From an uncultured Clostridium sp. (GTDB lineage Bacteria > Bacillota > Clostridia > TANB77 > CAG-508), in the NCBI GenBank assembly GCA_947368535.1, contig CANBHY010000011.1, positions 1 to 44,803 of the forward strand: a DNA stretch of 44,803 nucleotides. The letters run 5' to 3'. Within the stretch, counting starts at the first letter, position 1; each line of letters starts with the position of its first letter. The translations under genes were made by a program, and so were the position numbers. This document shows, in pieces, positions 1-8,090 of this stretch. The notes below the pieces were generated by a model. It did not search any database. It saw only the letters and a list, made by a program, of their open reading frames with translations, and had not been told where the DNA came from.

Positions 1-32
1 GTTATAAAAATGTTAATTTTTTTCAAGTTATC

Positions 33-52
33 AATCGGAAGGAAATCCGATT
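33..52 (-). terminator. Hairpin 3' of the minus-strand gene, possible terminator
   Basis: AATCGGA (33-39) and TCCGATT (46-52) form a perfect 7-bp stem with a 6-nt loop, just downstream of the minus-strand stop at 63. No clean T run follows on the minus strand, so terminator function is only likely. Confidence 0.4.
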
Positions 53-62
53 TACACAACTT

Positions 63-491
63 TTACGATAGTCTCATTTGATCAGAACAACATGGTTTGT
101 TATCTTTTTTGCAAGGTTCTAATTTTGTTCCTTTTAAACATTTTTTCTTTCTTATAGGGCAGTCAGCACAAACTTTTATATGTTTAACTCTGTCAACCCA
201 AACTTGTATTTCATAAGATGCGTCAGGACAAAGAGGTCCAAAAACAAATTCTCCGTTTTTATCAGAGAAAGTATGAGAAACAGGTCTTCTTTCTTCTTCG
301 CCATATTTATGAACTATTTCAATCAATTTTATAACTGCATCAGAAATAACTTCACCACATTCATCTTTTAAAACACCATATATAACATTTCTGTTATCAT
401 TAGGCACAACGATTTCAATATCAAATTGTTTACCTTCTTCAATAAATCCATCCACTTTTACAACAGGACATACATCTTTTTCTATTTCCAT
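63..491 (-). CDS. Cys-rich carboxypeptidase-regulatory-like (beta-sandwich) domain protein
   Basis: The product is 142 residues from the ATG at 491, which has AAAGGATG upstream. An upstream in-frame ATG at 521 lacks a ribosome binding site. The central part (about residues 35-100) reads like a CarboxypepD_reg/Cna-B type sandwich: IYGVLKDECGEVISDAVIKL followed by SDKNGEFVFGPL. The tail is Cys-rich (CADCP, KKKC, EPCKK, PCCSD), suggesting metal binding or disulfide linkage. There is no signal peptide or membrane segment. Such small proteins occur in Clostridia next to unrelated genes and have no defined function. The fold is inferred from the motif pattern; the role is unknown. It is divergent from the next gene. 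Confidence 0.6.
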   Translation of the reverse strand: MEIEKDVCPVVKVDGFIEEGKQFDIEIVVPNDNRNVIYGVLKDECGEVISDAVIKLIEIVHKYGEEERRPVSHTFSDKNGEFVFGPLCPDASYEIQVWVDRVKHIKVCADCPIRKKKCLKGTKLEPCKKDNKPCCSDQMRLS

Positions 492-604
492 TTTTACATC
501 ATCCTTTATATAATTTAGCAATTAGCTTAGTATATATTATGAAAAATAGGAAAAAATGTGAAAAGAGAGCATATACTAGAATAAAACGAGAGGGGATTTT
601 TAAA

Positions 605-1087
605 GTGTCTGTAGTAGGAATAATTACAACTCAAAATAATATAATAGAAATCGAAGAAAAAATACAAAGTTATAAAATTAATGAAAAAAACATAATTATA
701 ATAACAAAAGAAAATGTAAGTAATATAAAAAATGTAAAATTTGATATGATAATTATTTTTGATCAAATAGAAGAGGATGAAGAAATAAAGAAAGTTGTAA
801 GAGAAAGTAAGTATGTATTATTAAATAGTGATTATAAAGAAAATTTAAAATTAATAGATGAACATACTAATTCATATGTAATAACATTTGGGTATAATAG
901 TCGTGCAAGCATAACAATTATAAGTAATGAAAACGATGAAATAATTTTAGAAATACAAAGAGAAATTGATTTAGCCAAAAATAAAAAAATAGAGTGTCAG
1001 GAAATAAAAATGAATAATAATTTTGCAAAAAAGTATATATATGAAGAAATAGCAATGAAAATTTTAACAATTTTGTTAAAAATATAA
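605..1087 (+). CDS. Conserved clostridial protein with a Mur-ligase-like patch, function unknown
   Basis: The chosen start is the GTG at 605 (about 160 residues), because GAGAGGGG lies 9 nt upstream. The longer reading from the ATG at 539 has no ribosome binding site. The N-terminus VSVVGIITTQNNI is followed by an alternating hydrophobic core. The later segment YVITFGYNSRASITIIS resembles the piece of Mur ligases and capsule-synthesis PgsB-like proteins that reads FGxNxxAxVT. That likeness is weak, and the P-loop of those enzymes is absent, so I would not call it an enzyme. The protein is soluble with no signal peptide. It sits alone ahead of the ssb-like gene, which has its own promoter. Confidence 0.5.
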   Translation: MSVVGIITTQNNIIEIEEKIQSYKINEKNIIIITKENVSNIKNVKFDMIIIFDQIEEDEEIKKVVRESKYVLLNSDYKENLKLIDEHTNSYVITFGYNSRASITIISNENDEIILEIQREIDLAKNKKIECQEIKMNNNFAKKYIYEEIAMKILTILLKI

Positions 1088-1097
1088 AGCTTTTATG

Positions 1098-1126
1098 TAG
1101 ACAAAGTAAAAAAAAAGTGCTATAAT
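1098..1126 (+). promoter_or_regulatory. Sigma-A promoter for the ssb-like gene
   Basis: TAGACA (1098-1103), a 17-nt spacer and TATAAT (1121-1126), with an extended TG two bases before the -10 box. Confidence 0.75.
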
Positions 1127-1204
1127 GTAGATGTTTCTAAAGAAATTTAATAAAAAACAGACATAAATGAAAATACACTAGATAAAAATAAGGAGGAAAA
1201 AAGA

Positions 1205-1891
1205 GTGGTTACAAATTTATTAGAAAATAACCATCTAGTATTAGTGGGAAAAGTTACAAGTGAAAAAACATATAGTCATGAGATATATGGAGAAAAATTT
1301 TACATATTCGATTTAGAAGTACCTAGATTAAGTTCAGCAGTAGACATTATTCCAATAACTGTTTCAGAAAGATTATTAACAAGCTTAGATTTACAAATTG
1401 GAAAGACATTATCTGTTGAAGGACAATTTAGATCATACAACAGCTACCAAAATGAAAGAAACAAATTAATATTAACAGTATTTGCAAAAGATATTATTGA
1501 AGTGGAAAATCAGGAAAGCGAAAACGAAGAAAATCAAGAAGAGAAAAAAGATACTGTAACAAATGAAGTTATACTATCAGGATATGTTTGTAAAAAACCT
1601 ATTTACAGACAAACACCATTTGATAGAGAAATTGCAGATTTACTATTAGCAGTAAATAGAGCATATAATAAATCTGATTATATACCTTGTATAGCTTGGG
1701 GAAGAAATGCAAGATTCTGTCAAAACATGGAAGTTGGAACAGAAGTAAGAATTGTTGGTAGAGTTCAAAGTAGAAAATATGAAAAGAAATTCGAAGATGG
1801 AACATCTGAAACAAGAGTAGCTTATGAAGTATCAATTTCAAGCATGGAAATTGTAGAAAAAAAAGATGAAAATAATGTAGACGTTGGATAG
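1205..1891 (+). CDS. Single-stranded DNA-binding protein with two OB folds (SSB-like)
   Basis: The start is the GTG at 1205, with AAGGAGG a few bases upstream. The protein has 228 residues. Residues about 10-100 form a first, diverged OB-fold (LVLVGKVTSEK ... LSVEGQFRSY). Residues about 120-220 form a classical SSB/PriB fold (EVILSGYVCKKPIYRQTPF ... DYIPCIAWGRNARFC ... VRIVGRVQSRKY). An acidic, Gln-rich linker (about residues 103-120) joins them. A standard SSB has a single OB fold and an acidic DDDIPF-like tail; that tail is absent here, so this is probably the accessory double-OB clostridial type and not the essential replicative Ssb. It is monocistronic, between a good promoter and a terminator. 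Confidence 0.8.
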   Translation: MVTNLLENNHLVLVGKVTSEKTYSHEIYGEKFYIFDLEVPRLSSAVDIIPITVSERLLTSLDLQIGKTLSVEGQFRSYNSYQNERNKLILTVFAKDIIEVENQESENEENQEEKKDTVTNEVILSGYVCKKPIYRQTPFDREIADLLLAVNRAYNKSDYIPCIAWGRNARFCQNMEVGTEVRIVGRVQSRKYEKKFEDGTSETRVAYEVSISSMEIVEKKDENNVDVG

Positions 1892-1903
1892 AAAAATAAA
1901 TAA

Positions 1904-1931
1904 AAAACCAGAGAAATTAATCTCTGGTTTT
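1904..1931 (+). terminator. Rho-independent terminator after the ssb-like gene
   Basis: AAAACCAGAGA (1904-1914), a 6-nt loop, and TCTCTGGTTTT (1921-1931) form a perfect 11-bp stem with T-rich sequence after it. Confidence 0.85.
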
Positions 1932-1954
1932 ATTTATTTTAAGAGTAATAATTA

Positions 1955-1983
1955 TTGAATAAAAAAAAATATTTTGATATAAT
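1955..1983 (+). promoter_or_regulatory. Sigma-A promoter for the EEP hydrolase gene
   Basis: TTGAAT (1955-1960), a 17-nt spacer and TATAAT (1978-1983), about 35 nt before the ATG. Confidence 0.75.
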
Positions 1984-2018
1984 TCGAGCTGTAATAAAAT
2001 ATAAAGAAGGTGATTTTT

Positions 2019-2754
2019 ATGATATTAAAAGCTATAACATTTAATATGTGCCATGGTGAAGGAATTGACCGGAAATATTGATGTTGAAAGACAAGCTAAA
2101 TTTTTAAAAAAGTACAAGCCTGATATAATTTTTTTACAAGAAATAGACATGTATACTCAAAGAGTATACAGTGAAAATCAAATTTACACTTTTTCGAAAC
2201 AAGTAGAATTACCATATAGAACAATGGGAATAAATATAAAATACAAAAATGGTTATTATGGTGATGGAATATTATCAAGATTTCCAATAGAATATTCAAC
2301 TAATTATCTAATGCCATTAGTTAACCCAGAAAATGAACAAAGAGGAATTTTATGCAACAAAATATCTTTTGGAACAACAAAATTAAATTTATTTTCAGTT
2401 CATTATCCAACAAACTTTGAAGAAAGAAAATTAGGAACAGAAGAATTAATAAACATTATAGATAAAATAGATGAAAATGAAATCATAATAGTAGGCGGAG
2501 ATTTTAACATTGGAATAGAAAAAATTGGAAGTCATAGATATAAATACGAAAAAAGTGAAAAATATGTGGAATATGAGATGTTAAAAGAACATTTAAATAA
2601 ATTAGAAAATGAAGAAGATACATGGTTTTCTAAAAATGGTCAAGGATGTATTGATACAATGTTTTATTCAAAAAACATAAAGCTATTAAATATGAAAACA
2701 ATTGCTACAAAATATTCAGACCATTATGCAGTTTATGCAGAATTTGAAGTTTAA
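2019..2754 (+). pseudogene. Endonuclease/exonuclease/phosphatase (EEP) family hydrolase, +1 frameshift near the start
   Basis: The true start is the ATG at 2019, preceded by AAGAAGG. It reads MILKAITFNMCHGEGID, the usual EEP N-terminus, then hits a TGA at 2079. The remaining protein continues in another frame as GNIDVERQAKFLKKYKPDII. Removing one C of the pair at 2069-2070 joins the frames into one 244-residue protein. Family landmarks are all present after the join: the Mg-binding Glu in FLQEID, SVHYP, GGDFNI, and the catalytic SDH near the end. The family hydrolyses phosphodiester or phosphate bonds in varied substrates; the substrate here is unknown. Either the base is a sequencing or assembly error or the gene is newly broken; the rest of the reading frame is intact. 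Confidence 0.8.
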
Positions 2755-2769
2755 CAGTAAGGAGAAAAA

Positions 2770-4440
2770 ATGGAAGAACAGAAAAAAATAAACAGATATA
2801 AATTTCATGTTATAATAACATTTTTTATAATTATTTTTTGCACAAGTATTGTTGCACCAAAAACATTACAAAATGATACATTTTATACAGTTAAAGTAGG
2901 TGAATATATAGCTCAAAATGGAATTGGAAACTTAAATCAAGATCCATTCTCATGGATAGAATTACCTTATACATTTCCACATTGGTTATATGATTTAGGA
3001 ATGTATGGAATACACCAATTAGGTGGGTGGACAGCAATATATTTATCAACAATTATATTAACTAGTGTTTTGGGAATTAGTATATATTTTACATCAAACA
3101 AAATTTCAAAAAATGCTCCATTATCAGCAATAATAACTTTTATAGCTATGTACTTAATGAGACCATATGTTGCTGCAAGAGCTCAGTTAGTTACATTTAC
3201 GCTAATGATATTATCAATATATTTAATAGAAAAATATCTAGAAAAAGCAAAAAAACGATATGCGATAGGACTGATATTAATGTCACTATTAATAGTCAAT
3301 CTGCATATGGCAGTATGGCCATTCTTCTTTGTAATATTCTTACCATATATAGCAGAATATATATTATCACTAGATATATTTACAATTGATTTAATAATAA
3401 AATTTAAAATATATTTGGTAAAAGTATTTTCAAAAGAAAATACAGACGAAAAAATAAAAGAATTACAAGCAAAAATAAAACACAATGAAATTAACAGGAA
3501 AAAAGCAAGAGAAAATCCATATAAAATAAGAATTACTAGAAATGATAATATGAAAAAATTAATCTTAGTAATGATTATCTGCATGTTTATGGGTTTAATA
3601 ACACCAACAGGACTAAGCACGCCATACACATATCTAGCTAAAACAATGGTAGGAAATACAGTAAAGGTAATTAATGAACATCTACCATTAGATTTGCCAT
3701 CTAATCAAGAATTTGTAGCATTTTTTGTAGCATTTATAGTAGTACTAACATTTATAGATATAAAAATAGATTTTAAACACTTATGCTATTATTTAGGAAT
3801 TCTATATTTAGCACTAAATTCACGAAGACAAGTATCTATGTTTTTAGTAATATGTACACCAATACTTGCCAAACTAATTGGAGAAATATTTGAACGATAT
3901 GCTCCAGAATTACAAGAAAAAACAATAAAACTAGTAAATAATTTTTATTGTAAAGTTGCATTAACTACTGTATTTATAGTTATAGGAATACAAGGAATAA
4001 AAGAAAAAATGAACGAAAGCTATTATTACCCACAAGACTATCCTATATATGCAACAAACTGGATTAAAGAAAATTTAGATTATAAAAATATAAAATTGTT
4101 TAATGAGTATAACTATGGAAGCTATTTAGTATATAGCGGTATACCAGTGATGATAGATTCCAGAGCAGATCTATATTCACCAGAGTTTAATACAAAAACC
4201 AAAAATGTATCAGATGGAAATGATATATTCATGGATGTACAAAACATAGCGACAGGCAAAGACGATTATAAGAAAATATTTGAAAACTATGGAGTAACAC
4301 ATGTAATAACATACTCTGATTCAAGAGTATCTAAAAAATTAAAATCAAATTCTGATTACAAAAAAATATATCCTTTAACAGAAGAAGAAAGTGCATTAGA
4401 TGAAAGATTTGTTATATATGAAAAAGTACAAAATAACTAA
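2770..4440 (+). CDS. Polytopic membrane protein, GT-C glycosyltransferase-like
   Basis: The ATG at 2770 has AAGGAG 6 nt upstream and lies 15 nt after the EEP gene, so the two are probably co-transcribed. The 556 residues contain about ten hydrophobic segments: a first helix at about residues 12-30, a dense block at about 85-200, a charged cytoplasmic loop at about 205-260, then further helices to about 405. The first external loop has the GT-C style pattern NDTFYTVKVGEYIAQNG followed by QDPFSW and an aromatic W/H-rich stretch; the first Asp is the usual catalytic candidate in lipid-phosphosugar-dependent enzymes. The C-terminal soluble part (about residues 415-556) contains MIDSRADLYSP, seen in relatives. 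Membrane location is certain; transferase activity is inferred. Confidence 0.6.
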   Translation: MEEQKKINRYKFHVIITFFIIIFCTSIVAPKTLQNDTFYTVKVGEYIAQNGIGNLNQDPFSWIELPYTFPHWLYDLGMYGIHQLGGWTAIYLSTIILTSVLGISIYFTSNKISKNAPLSAIITFIAMYLMRPYVAARAQLVTFTLMILSIYLIEKYLEKAKKRYAIGLILMSLLIVNLHMAVWPFFFVIFLPYIAEYILSLDIFTIDLIIKFKIYLVKVFSKENTDEKIKELQAKIKHNEINRKKARENPYKIRITRNDNMKKLILVMIICMFMGLITPTGLSTPYTYLAKTMVGNTVKVINEHLPLDLPSNQEFVAFFVAFIVVLTFIDIKIDFKHLCYYLGILYLALNSRRQVSMFLVICTPILAKLIGEIFERYAPELQEKTIKLVNNFYCKVALTTVFIVIGIQGIKEKMNESYYYPQDYPIYATNWIKENLDYKNIKLFNEYNYGSYLVYSGIPVMIDSRADLYSPEFNTKTKNVSDGNDIFMDVQNIATGKDDYKKIFENYGVTHVITYSDSRVSKKLKSNSDYKKIYPLTEEESALDERFVIYEKVQNN

Positions 4441-4461
4441 ACAGGGAAGGATAATAATAGT

Positions 4462-5373
4462 TTGAAAAAAGAATATTTAGTAAAAGAAGACGGAGTAAGG
4501 TTAGATAAATATATATCACAAATTGATAATGAAATATCTAGAATGATGATACAAAAGCTAATAGAAAATAATAAAGTTTATGTTAATAATAAAATAGAAA
4601 AAGCTTCATATAAAGTAAAAATTAATGATAAAATAGAAATGGAAATAGAAGAGCCAAAAGAAGCGAAACTAAAGCCAGAAAAATTACCATTAAACGTAAT
4701 ATATGAAGATACAGATATTATTATTATAAATAAAGAAAAAGGCATGGTAGTTCACCCAGGAAACGGAAATCCAGATGGAACTTTAGCAAATGCAATAATG
4801 GAAAGATGTAAAGACTCTTTATCAGGGATTGGGGGAGAAATAAGACCAGGAATAGTCCACAGAATAGATAAAGATACATCAGGAATAATAATAGTAGCTA
4901 AAAATGATAAATCACACATAGATATTAGCAATCAAATTAAAGAACATAAAACTACTAAAACTTATATTGCTTTAGTAAGAGGAATAGTTAAAGAAAATGA
5001 AGCTAGTATAGACATGCCAATCGGAAGAAGTAAAAAAGATAGAAAAAAAATGGCAGTAGATAAAGATGGCAAAAAAGCAGTAACACATTTCAAAGTTTTA
5101 AAAAGATATTCAGATTGTACATTACTAGAAATAGTTATAGAAACAGGCAGAACTCATCAAATAAGAGTACATTTGTCAGAAATAGGGTATCCAATCATAG
5201 GAGACTACACTTACTCAAATGGGAAAAATAGATTTAATATAGAAGGACAAATGCTACATGCATACAAAATAAAATTTATACACCCAACAACAAAAAAAGA
5301 AGTAGAATTTGTAGCAGACTTGCCAAAATATTTTAAAGAAATAATAGAAAAATTAGATAGCGAGGGAAAATAG
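4462..5373 (+). CDS. rluD: RluA/RluD-family 23S rRNA pseudouridine synthase
   Basis: The start is the TTG at 4462, with GGGAAGG 10 nt upstream. The 303-residue protein has an N-terminal S4 RNA-binding domain (about residues 10-75; RLDKYISQ) and an RluA-type catalytic domain. The signature GIVHRIDKDTSGIIIVAK contains the catalytic Asp, and ETGRTHQIRVHL is the second conserved block. It isomerises uridines in rRNA (RluD itself acts in helix 69 of 23S). The exact target cannot be read from the sequence, as Clostridia often carry several paralogues. Its stop overlaps the next start by one base, so it is translationally coupled to a second pseudouridine synthase. Confidence 0.88.
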   Translation: MKKEYLVKEDGVRLDKYISQIDNEISRMMIQKLIENNKVYVNNKIEKASYKVKINDKIEMEIEEPKEAKLKPEKLPLNVIYEDTDIIIINKEKGMVVHPGNGNPDGTLANAIMERCKDSLSGIGGEIRPGIVHRIDKDTSGIIIVAKNDKSHIDISNQIKEHKTTKTYIALVRGIVKENEASIDMPIGRSKKDRKKMAVDKDGKKAVTHFKVLKRYSDCTLLEIVIETGRTHQIRVHLSEIGYPIIGDYTYSNGKNRFNIEGQMLHAYKIKFIHPTTKKEVEFVADLPKYFKEIIEKLDSEGK

Positions 5374-6071
5374 TGGAAGAAGAAAGATTACAAAAATATT
5401 TAGCAAGCTGTGGAATTGCTTCAAGAAGAAAATGTGAAGAACTAATTATTCAAGGAAAAGTATCTGTAAATGGAAAAGTAGTTACAGAACTAGGAACAAA
5501 AATACTTCCAAACAAAGATAAAATTGAATTCAATGGAAAAGAAGTAAGATCACAAGAAAATAAAATTTATATTTTACTAAATAAGCCAATCGGATATGTT
5601 ACCACAGTTAAAGAACAATTTGGTAGAGATAAAGTAACAGATTTAGTGAAAATAAAAGAAAGATTAGTTCCAGTTGGAAGATTAGATATGTACACATCAG
5701 GTGCAATAATATTAACCAATGATGGAGATTTTGTATATAAAGTAACTCATCCTAAAAATGAAGTAACTAAAACATATACTGTAACATTAAAAGGACAAGT
5801 TTCAAATGAAGAAGTAGAAAAACTAAGAAGCGGAGTTACATTAGATGACGGGTTCACAACTAGTCCAGCAAAAGTAAAAAAAATAATGGAAGATAAAGAA
5901 AATAATAAAACAAGATTAGAGATAGTAATACACGAAGGAAAAAATAGAGAAGTAAGAAGAATGTGCGAAGCTATAAATAAAAAAGTATTAGCATTACATA
6001 GAAGTAAGATAGGAACAATTACACTAGATCGGACTAACAATTGGAAAATGGAGACATCTAAAAGAAAATGA
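5373..6071 (+). CDS. rluB: RsuA/RluB-family rRNA pseudouridine synthase
   Basis: The GTG start at 5373 shares its G with the preceding TAG. The 232 residues comprise an S4 domain (about 1-60; LQKYLASCGIASRRKCEELI) and an RsuA/RluB/RluE-type catalytic domain with GRLDMYTSGAIILTNDG carrying the catalytic Asp and EGKNREVRRMCEA near the end. In Firmicutes this type usually modifies a 23S rRNA site in the peptidyl-transferase region; B versus E specificity is not readable here. It forms a two-gene unit with the rluD-type gene upstream. Confidence 0.85.
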   Translation: MEEERLQKYLASCGIASRRKCEELIIQGKVSVNGKVVTELGTKILPNKDKIEFNGKEVRSQENKIYILLNKPIGYVTTVKEQFGRDKVTDLVKIKERLVPVGRLDMYTSGAIILTNDGDFVYKVTHPKNEVTKTYTVTLKGQVSNEEVEKLRSGVTLDDGFTTSPAKVKKIMEDKENNKTRLEIVIHEGKNREVRRMCEAINKKVLALHRSKIGTITLDRTNNWKMETSKRK

Positions 6072-6080
6072 AATAAATAG

Positions 6081-6109
6081 TTTACTAAAGTAATTTGTTT
6101 TGTTAAAAT
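6081..6109 (+). promoter_or_regulatory. Probable promoter for the S1-domain gene
   Basis: TTTACT (6081-6086), a 17-nt spacer and TAAAAT (6104-6109), about 20 nt ahead of the AT-spaced AGAAGAGGAG site of the next gene. Confidence 0.55.
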
Positions 6110-6129
6110 ACAAAAGAAGAGGAGAAAAA

Positions 6130-6645
6130 ATGAATTTTAAGTACGAAAGAAAAGAACTAGGTCAAGACAAAATTAATTGGATTCAAAATGAAGCTAGACA
6201 AGGAGAAATATTAGAAGGAACAGTAAAAAATATAAAGCCTTTTGGAGCTTTTGTAGAAATGAATAATGGTGTAGTTGGACTGTTACATATAGAAGATATA
6301 TCCGTTTCAAGAATAAAAACACCAGAAGAAAGATTTGAAATTGGACAAAACATAAAAGTTATGATAAAATCCATAGACAAAGATTTAAACAGAATTGAGT
6401 TAACACATAAAGAACTATTAGGAACCTGGGAAGAAAATGTTATATCATATCAAGAAGGCGAAAAAGTTAAAGGCACAGTTAAGGAAATAGAGAAACAGAA
6501 AAATGGAATATTTATAGAACTAAAACCAAATCTTGTAGGACTTGCAGAATATAAAGAAGGCTATGAATATGGTCAGAAAGTAGATGTATATATCAAAAAA
6601 ATAGTAAAAGATAAAAAGAAAATAAAATTACTAATAGTTTCATAA
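6130..6645 (+). CDS. S1 RNA-binding domain protein (two S1 repeats)
   Basis: I chose the ATG at 6130 because AGAAGAGGAG lies directly upstream; the in-frame ATG at 6100 overlaps the promoter. The protein has 171 residues. Residues about 22-95 are a canonical S1 fold (ILEGTVKNIKPFGAFVEMNN, then GLLHIEDIS). Residues about 105-168 are a second, diverged S1 repeat (EKVKGTVKEIEKQKNGIFIEL). This matches the small S1 proteins of Clostridia and resembles half of ribosomal protein S1/YabR; it likely binds RNA or ribosomes. It follows two rRNA-modifying enzymes, in keeping with a ribosome-linked role. Confidence 0.75.
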   Translation: MNFKYERKELGQDKINWIQNEARQGEILEGTVKNIKPFGAFVEMNNGVVGLLHIEDISVSRIKTPEERFEIGQNIKVMIKSIDKDLNRIELTHKELLGTWEENVISYQEGEKVKGTVKEIEKQKNGIFIELKPNLVGLAEYKEGYEYGQKVDVYIKKIVKDKKKIKLLIVS

Positions 6646-6688
6646 AAAATAGATATAATAAAAATATTATAAGTTTTCTACGAAATAA

Positions 6689-6716
6689 TTGGAAATTCAT
6701 ACTTTCCTATTATATA
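6689..6716 (+). promoter_or_regulatory. Promoter of the replication-relaxation-like gene
   Basis: TTGGAA (6689-6694), a 16-nt spacer and TATATA (6711-6716). The start point would fall in the palindrome at 6721-6739. Confidence 0.55.
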
Positions 6717-6720
6717 AATA

Positions 6721-6739
6721 GAACATAGTTACTATGTTC
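6721..6739. promoter_or_regulatory. Palindromic operator-like site
   Basis: GAACATAG-TTA-CTATGTTC is a perfect 8-bp inverted repeat with a 3-bp centre, placed over the expected transcription start of the downstream gene. It has no T run, so it is not a terminator. Position and symmetry suggest a dimeric repressor site; the downstream winged-helix protein is one candidate to bind it. Confidence 0.5.
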
Positions 6740-6826
6740 ACAATATATAGAGATTATTTTAATAAAAGAATCTCGCTTGGTAACAAAAGAAAGCCTAAAA
6801 ATAATAATTTAGTTGGAGGTATTAAA

Positions 6827-7759
6827 ATGGTAGAAGATGAAAAAATCAAAACAAAAGTATCACCTTTTGCAATGAAAGAAGGAGAAATCAAAACATTTGA
6901 TGGAAAAGATGGATATGTTTCAATTAATCAAATAATCCATAGAATGAATTTAGGACATATCACAGAAATTCATTTAAAAATATTAGAACTAGTTAATGAA
7001 TTTGAATTTATGACATCAAGACAAATTTATCAAATACTAGTTCATAGAGATATTGATGTGAAATCACAAGATAAGCTAAATAATAAACTAGAACAATTAA
7101 TAAAAACAAAAATATTAACAAGATACTATTTTTCAAGTGAAGATGGAAAATGTATATATAGAGTATATTGTCTAGAAAAAATGGGAAAATATCTTTTAAA
7201 TTCTAGAAATATAGAATGCAAATGGCAACCAACAGATAATACAAAACCTGTTTCAATGATTAAAAAAAGATTAGCTGGAAATCAAATAATAATAGCATAT
7301 ATGAGAAAAGTACAAGCTTTTGATTCATACAAAGTAAAACCTGCAATTACAGCTAAAAAAAGCGGAAAAATATTAAAAGCAAACGCTGGAGTCAGATTAA
7401 TAAAAAGAGGAATAACAATAGATTTCTTATTTGAAGTTGTAAGAAGAGAAGAAGAATGGGAAACAAAATTTGAAGAAAGAATGAGATTATATAAAGAGTT
7501 TTATGAGAATTTTGTACAATTTGATTCTGGATACGAAAAAGCACCACAGTTTATTTTAGTCGCTGAAGACGATAAACACATGGTAGAGATATTTAAAATA
7601 ATAGTAACTAAGAAACTAGAAATTCCAAATTTAAAAATATATTTTACTCAAGACTTGAGTCAAAATACTACAACTCTAGATAAATCATTAATAGAATTCG
7701 TAACAGACGAAAATGGAAAATACAAAATGAATAATGTTGAAGTTAAATTATTAGGATAA
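6827..7759 (+). CDS. Replication-relaxation-like winged-helix protein
   Basis: The start is the ATG at 6827 with GGAGG 8 nt upstream; the frame is open further up but has no ribosome binding site there. The 310 residues begin with a charged stretch, then a winged-helix segment (about 50-120: LKILELVNEFEFMTSRQIYQ ... KLEQLIKTKILTRYYF). After it comes a longer mixed domain with GITIDFLFEVVRREEEWETK, similar in layout to plasmid replication-relaxation (Replic_Relax) proteins, whose C-terminal half looks nuclease-like. Chromosomal copies occur in many Firmicutes with no proven role. The family assignment is moderate. A palindromic operator precedes it and a strong terminator follows, so it is a single-gene unit. 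Confidence 0.5.
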   Translation: MVEDEKIKTKVSPFAMKEGEIKTFDGKDGYVSINQIIHRMNLGHITEIHLKILELVNEFEFMTSRQIYQILVHRDIDVKSQDKLNNKLEQLIKTKILTRYYFSSEDGKCIYRVYCLEKMGKYLLNSRNIECKWQPTDNTKPVSMIKKRLAGNQIIIAYMRKVQAFDSYKVKPAITAKKSGKILKANAGVRLIKRGITIDFLFEVVRREEEWETKFEERMRLYKEFYENFVQFDSGYEKAPQFILVAEDDKHMVEIFKIIVTKKLEIPNLKIYFTQDLSQNTTTLDKSLIEFVTDENGKYKMNNVEVKLLG

Positions 7760-7768
7760 AAATTTTTG

Positions 7769-7795
7769 AAGTGCCTTTAGATAGGCACTTTTTTT
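7769..7795 (+). terminator. Rho-independent terminator
   Basis: AAGTGCCT (7769-7776), loop TTAGAT, AGGCACTT (7783-7790), then five more T residues. Confidence 0.9.
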
Positions 7796-7796
7796 G

Positions 7797-7824
7797 TGCT
7801 TGTTCTATAAATGAAAAACAAGCA
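7797..7824 (+). other. Hairpin in the feoA leader
   Basis: TGCTTGTT (7797-7804) and AACAAGCA (7817-7824) form a perfect 8-bp stem 11 nt before feoA, overlapping the tail of the upstream terminator. It may modulate ribosome access or serve as an operator. I saw no convincing Fur box. Confidence 0.35.
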
Positions 7825-7835
7825 TAAGATGAAGT

Positions 7836-8090
7836 ATGAAAGAATTAGAGTTAAGTAAATTAAAACCTGACGAAAAAGCCATAATTAAAGAAATAAACCT
7901 ACAAGGAAAACTAAAGTATAGATTACTAGAGCTAGGAATAGTGGAAAATACAGAATTAAAACTAATAAAATATGCACCATTAGGAGATCCAATTCAAATA
8001 TCAATTAGAGGATACAATTTAGCTATGAGAAAAGAAACAGCTAAAAAAATCAAAATAGAAAAATTAGATGAATGGAGAAAACAATGGTAA
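7836..8090 (+). CDS. feoA: FeoA-domain protein, ferrous iron transport
   Basis: The 84-residue protein is a single SH3-like FeoA domain: KLKPDEKAIIKEI at the start, YRLLELGIVENTELKLIKYAPLGDPIQI in the middle, and MRKETAKKI near the end. FeoA is a small cytosolic partner of the ferrous iron permease FeoB. The ribosome binding site (AAGATGAAG) is mediocre. The 3' end overlaps the feoB start by 7 bases, so the pair is translationally coupled. Confidence 0.9.
   Translation: MKELELSKLKPDEKAIIKEINLQGKLKYRLLELGIVENTELKLIKYAPLGDPIQISIRGYNLAMRKETAKKIKIEKLDEWRKQW

Noticed and set aside
539..604. Upstream ATG start for the orphan gene
   Set aside because: No ribosome binding site, and the GTG at 605 has an ideal one.
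2019..2120. Programmed +1 frameshift in the EEP gene
   Set aside because: No slippery codon plus stop of the prfB kind and no stimulatory element; an indel or base-call error explains it better, although the shared CGGAAA context is noted as a finding.
3183..3629. 148-codon open frame on the minus strand inside the GT-C-like gene
   Set aside because: It is a hydrophobic antisense shadow of a membrane protein gene without a start signal.
6734..6826. Upstream ATG start for the replication-relaxation-like gene
   Set aside because: It begins inside the palindrome and lacks a ribosome binding site; GGAGG supports 6827.
7797..7835. Fur box ahead of feoA
   Set aside because: The 8-bp inverted repeat there does not match the GATAATGATAATCATTATC pattern.
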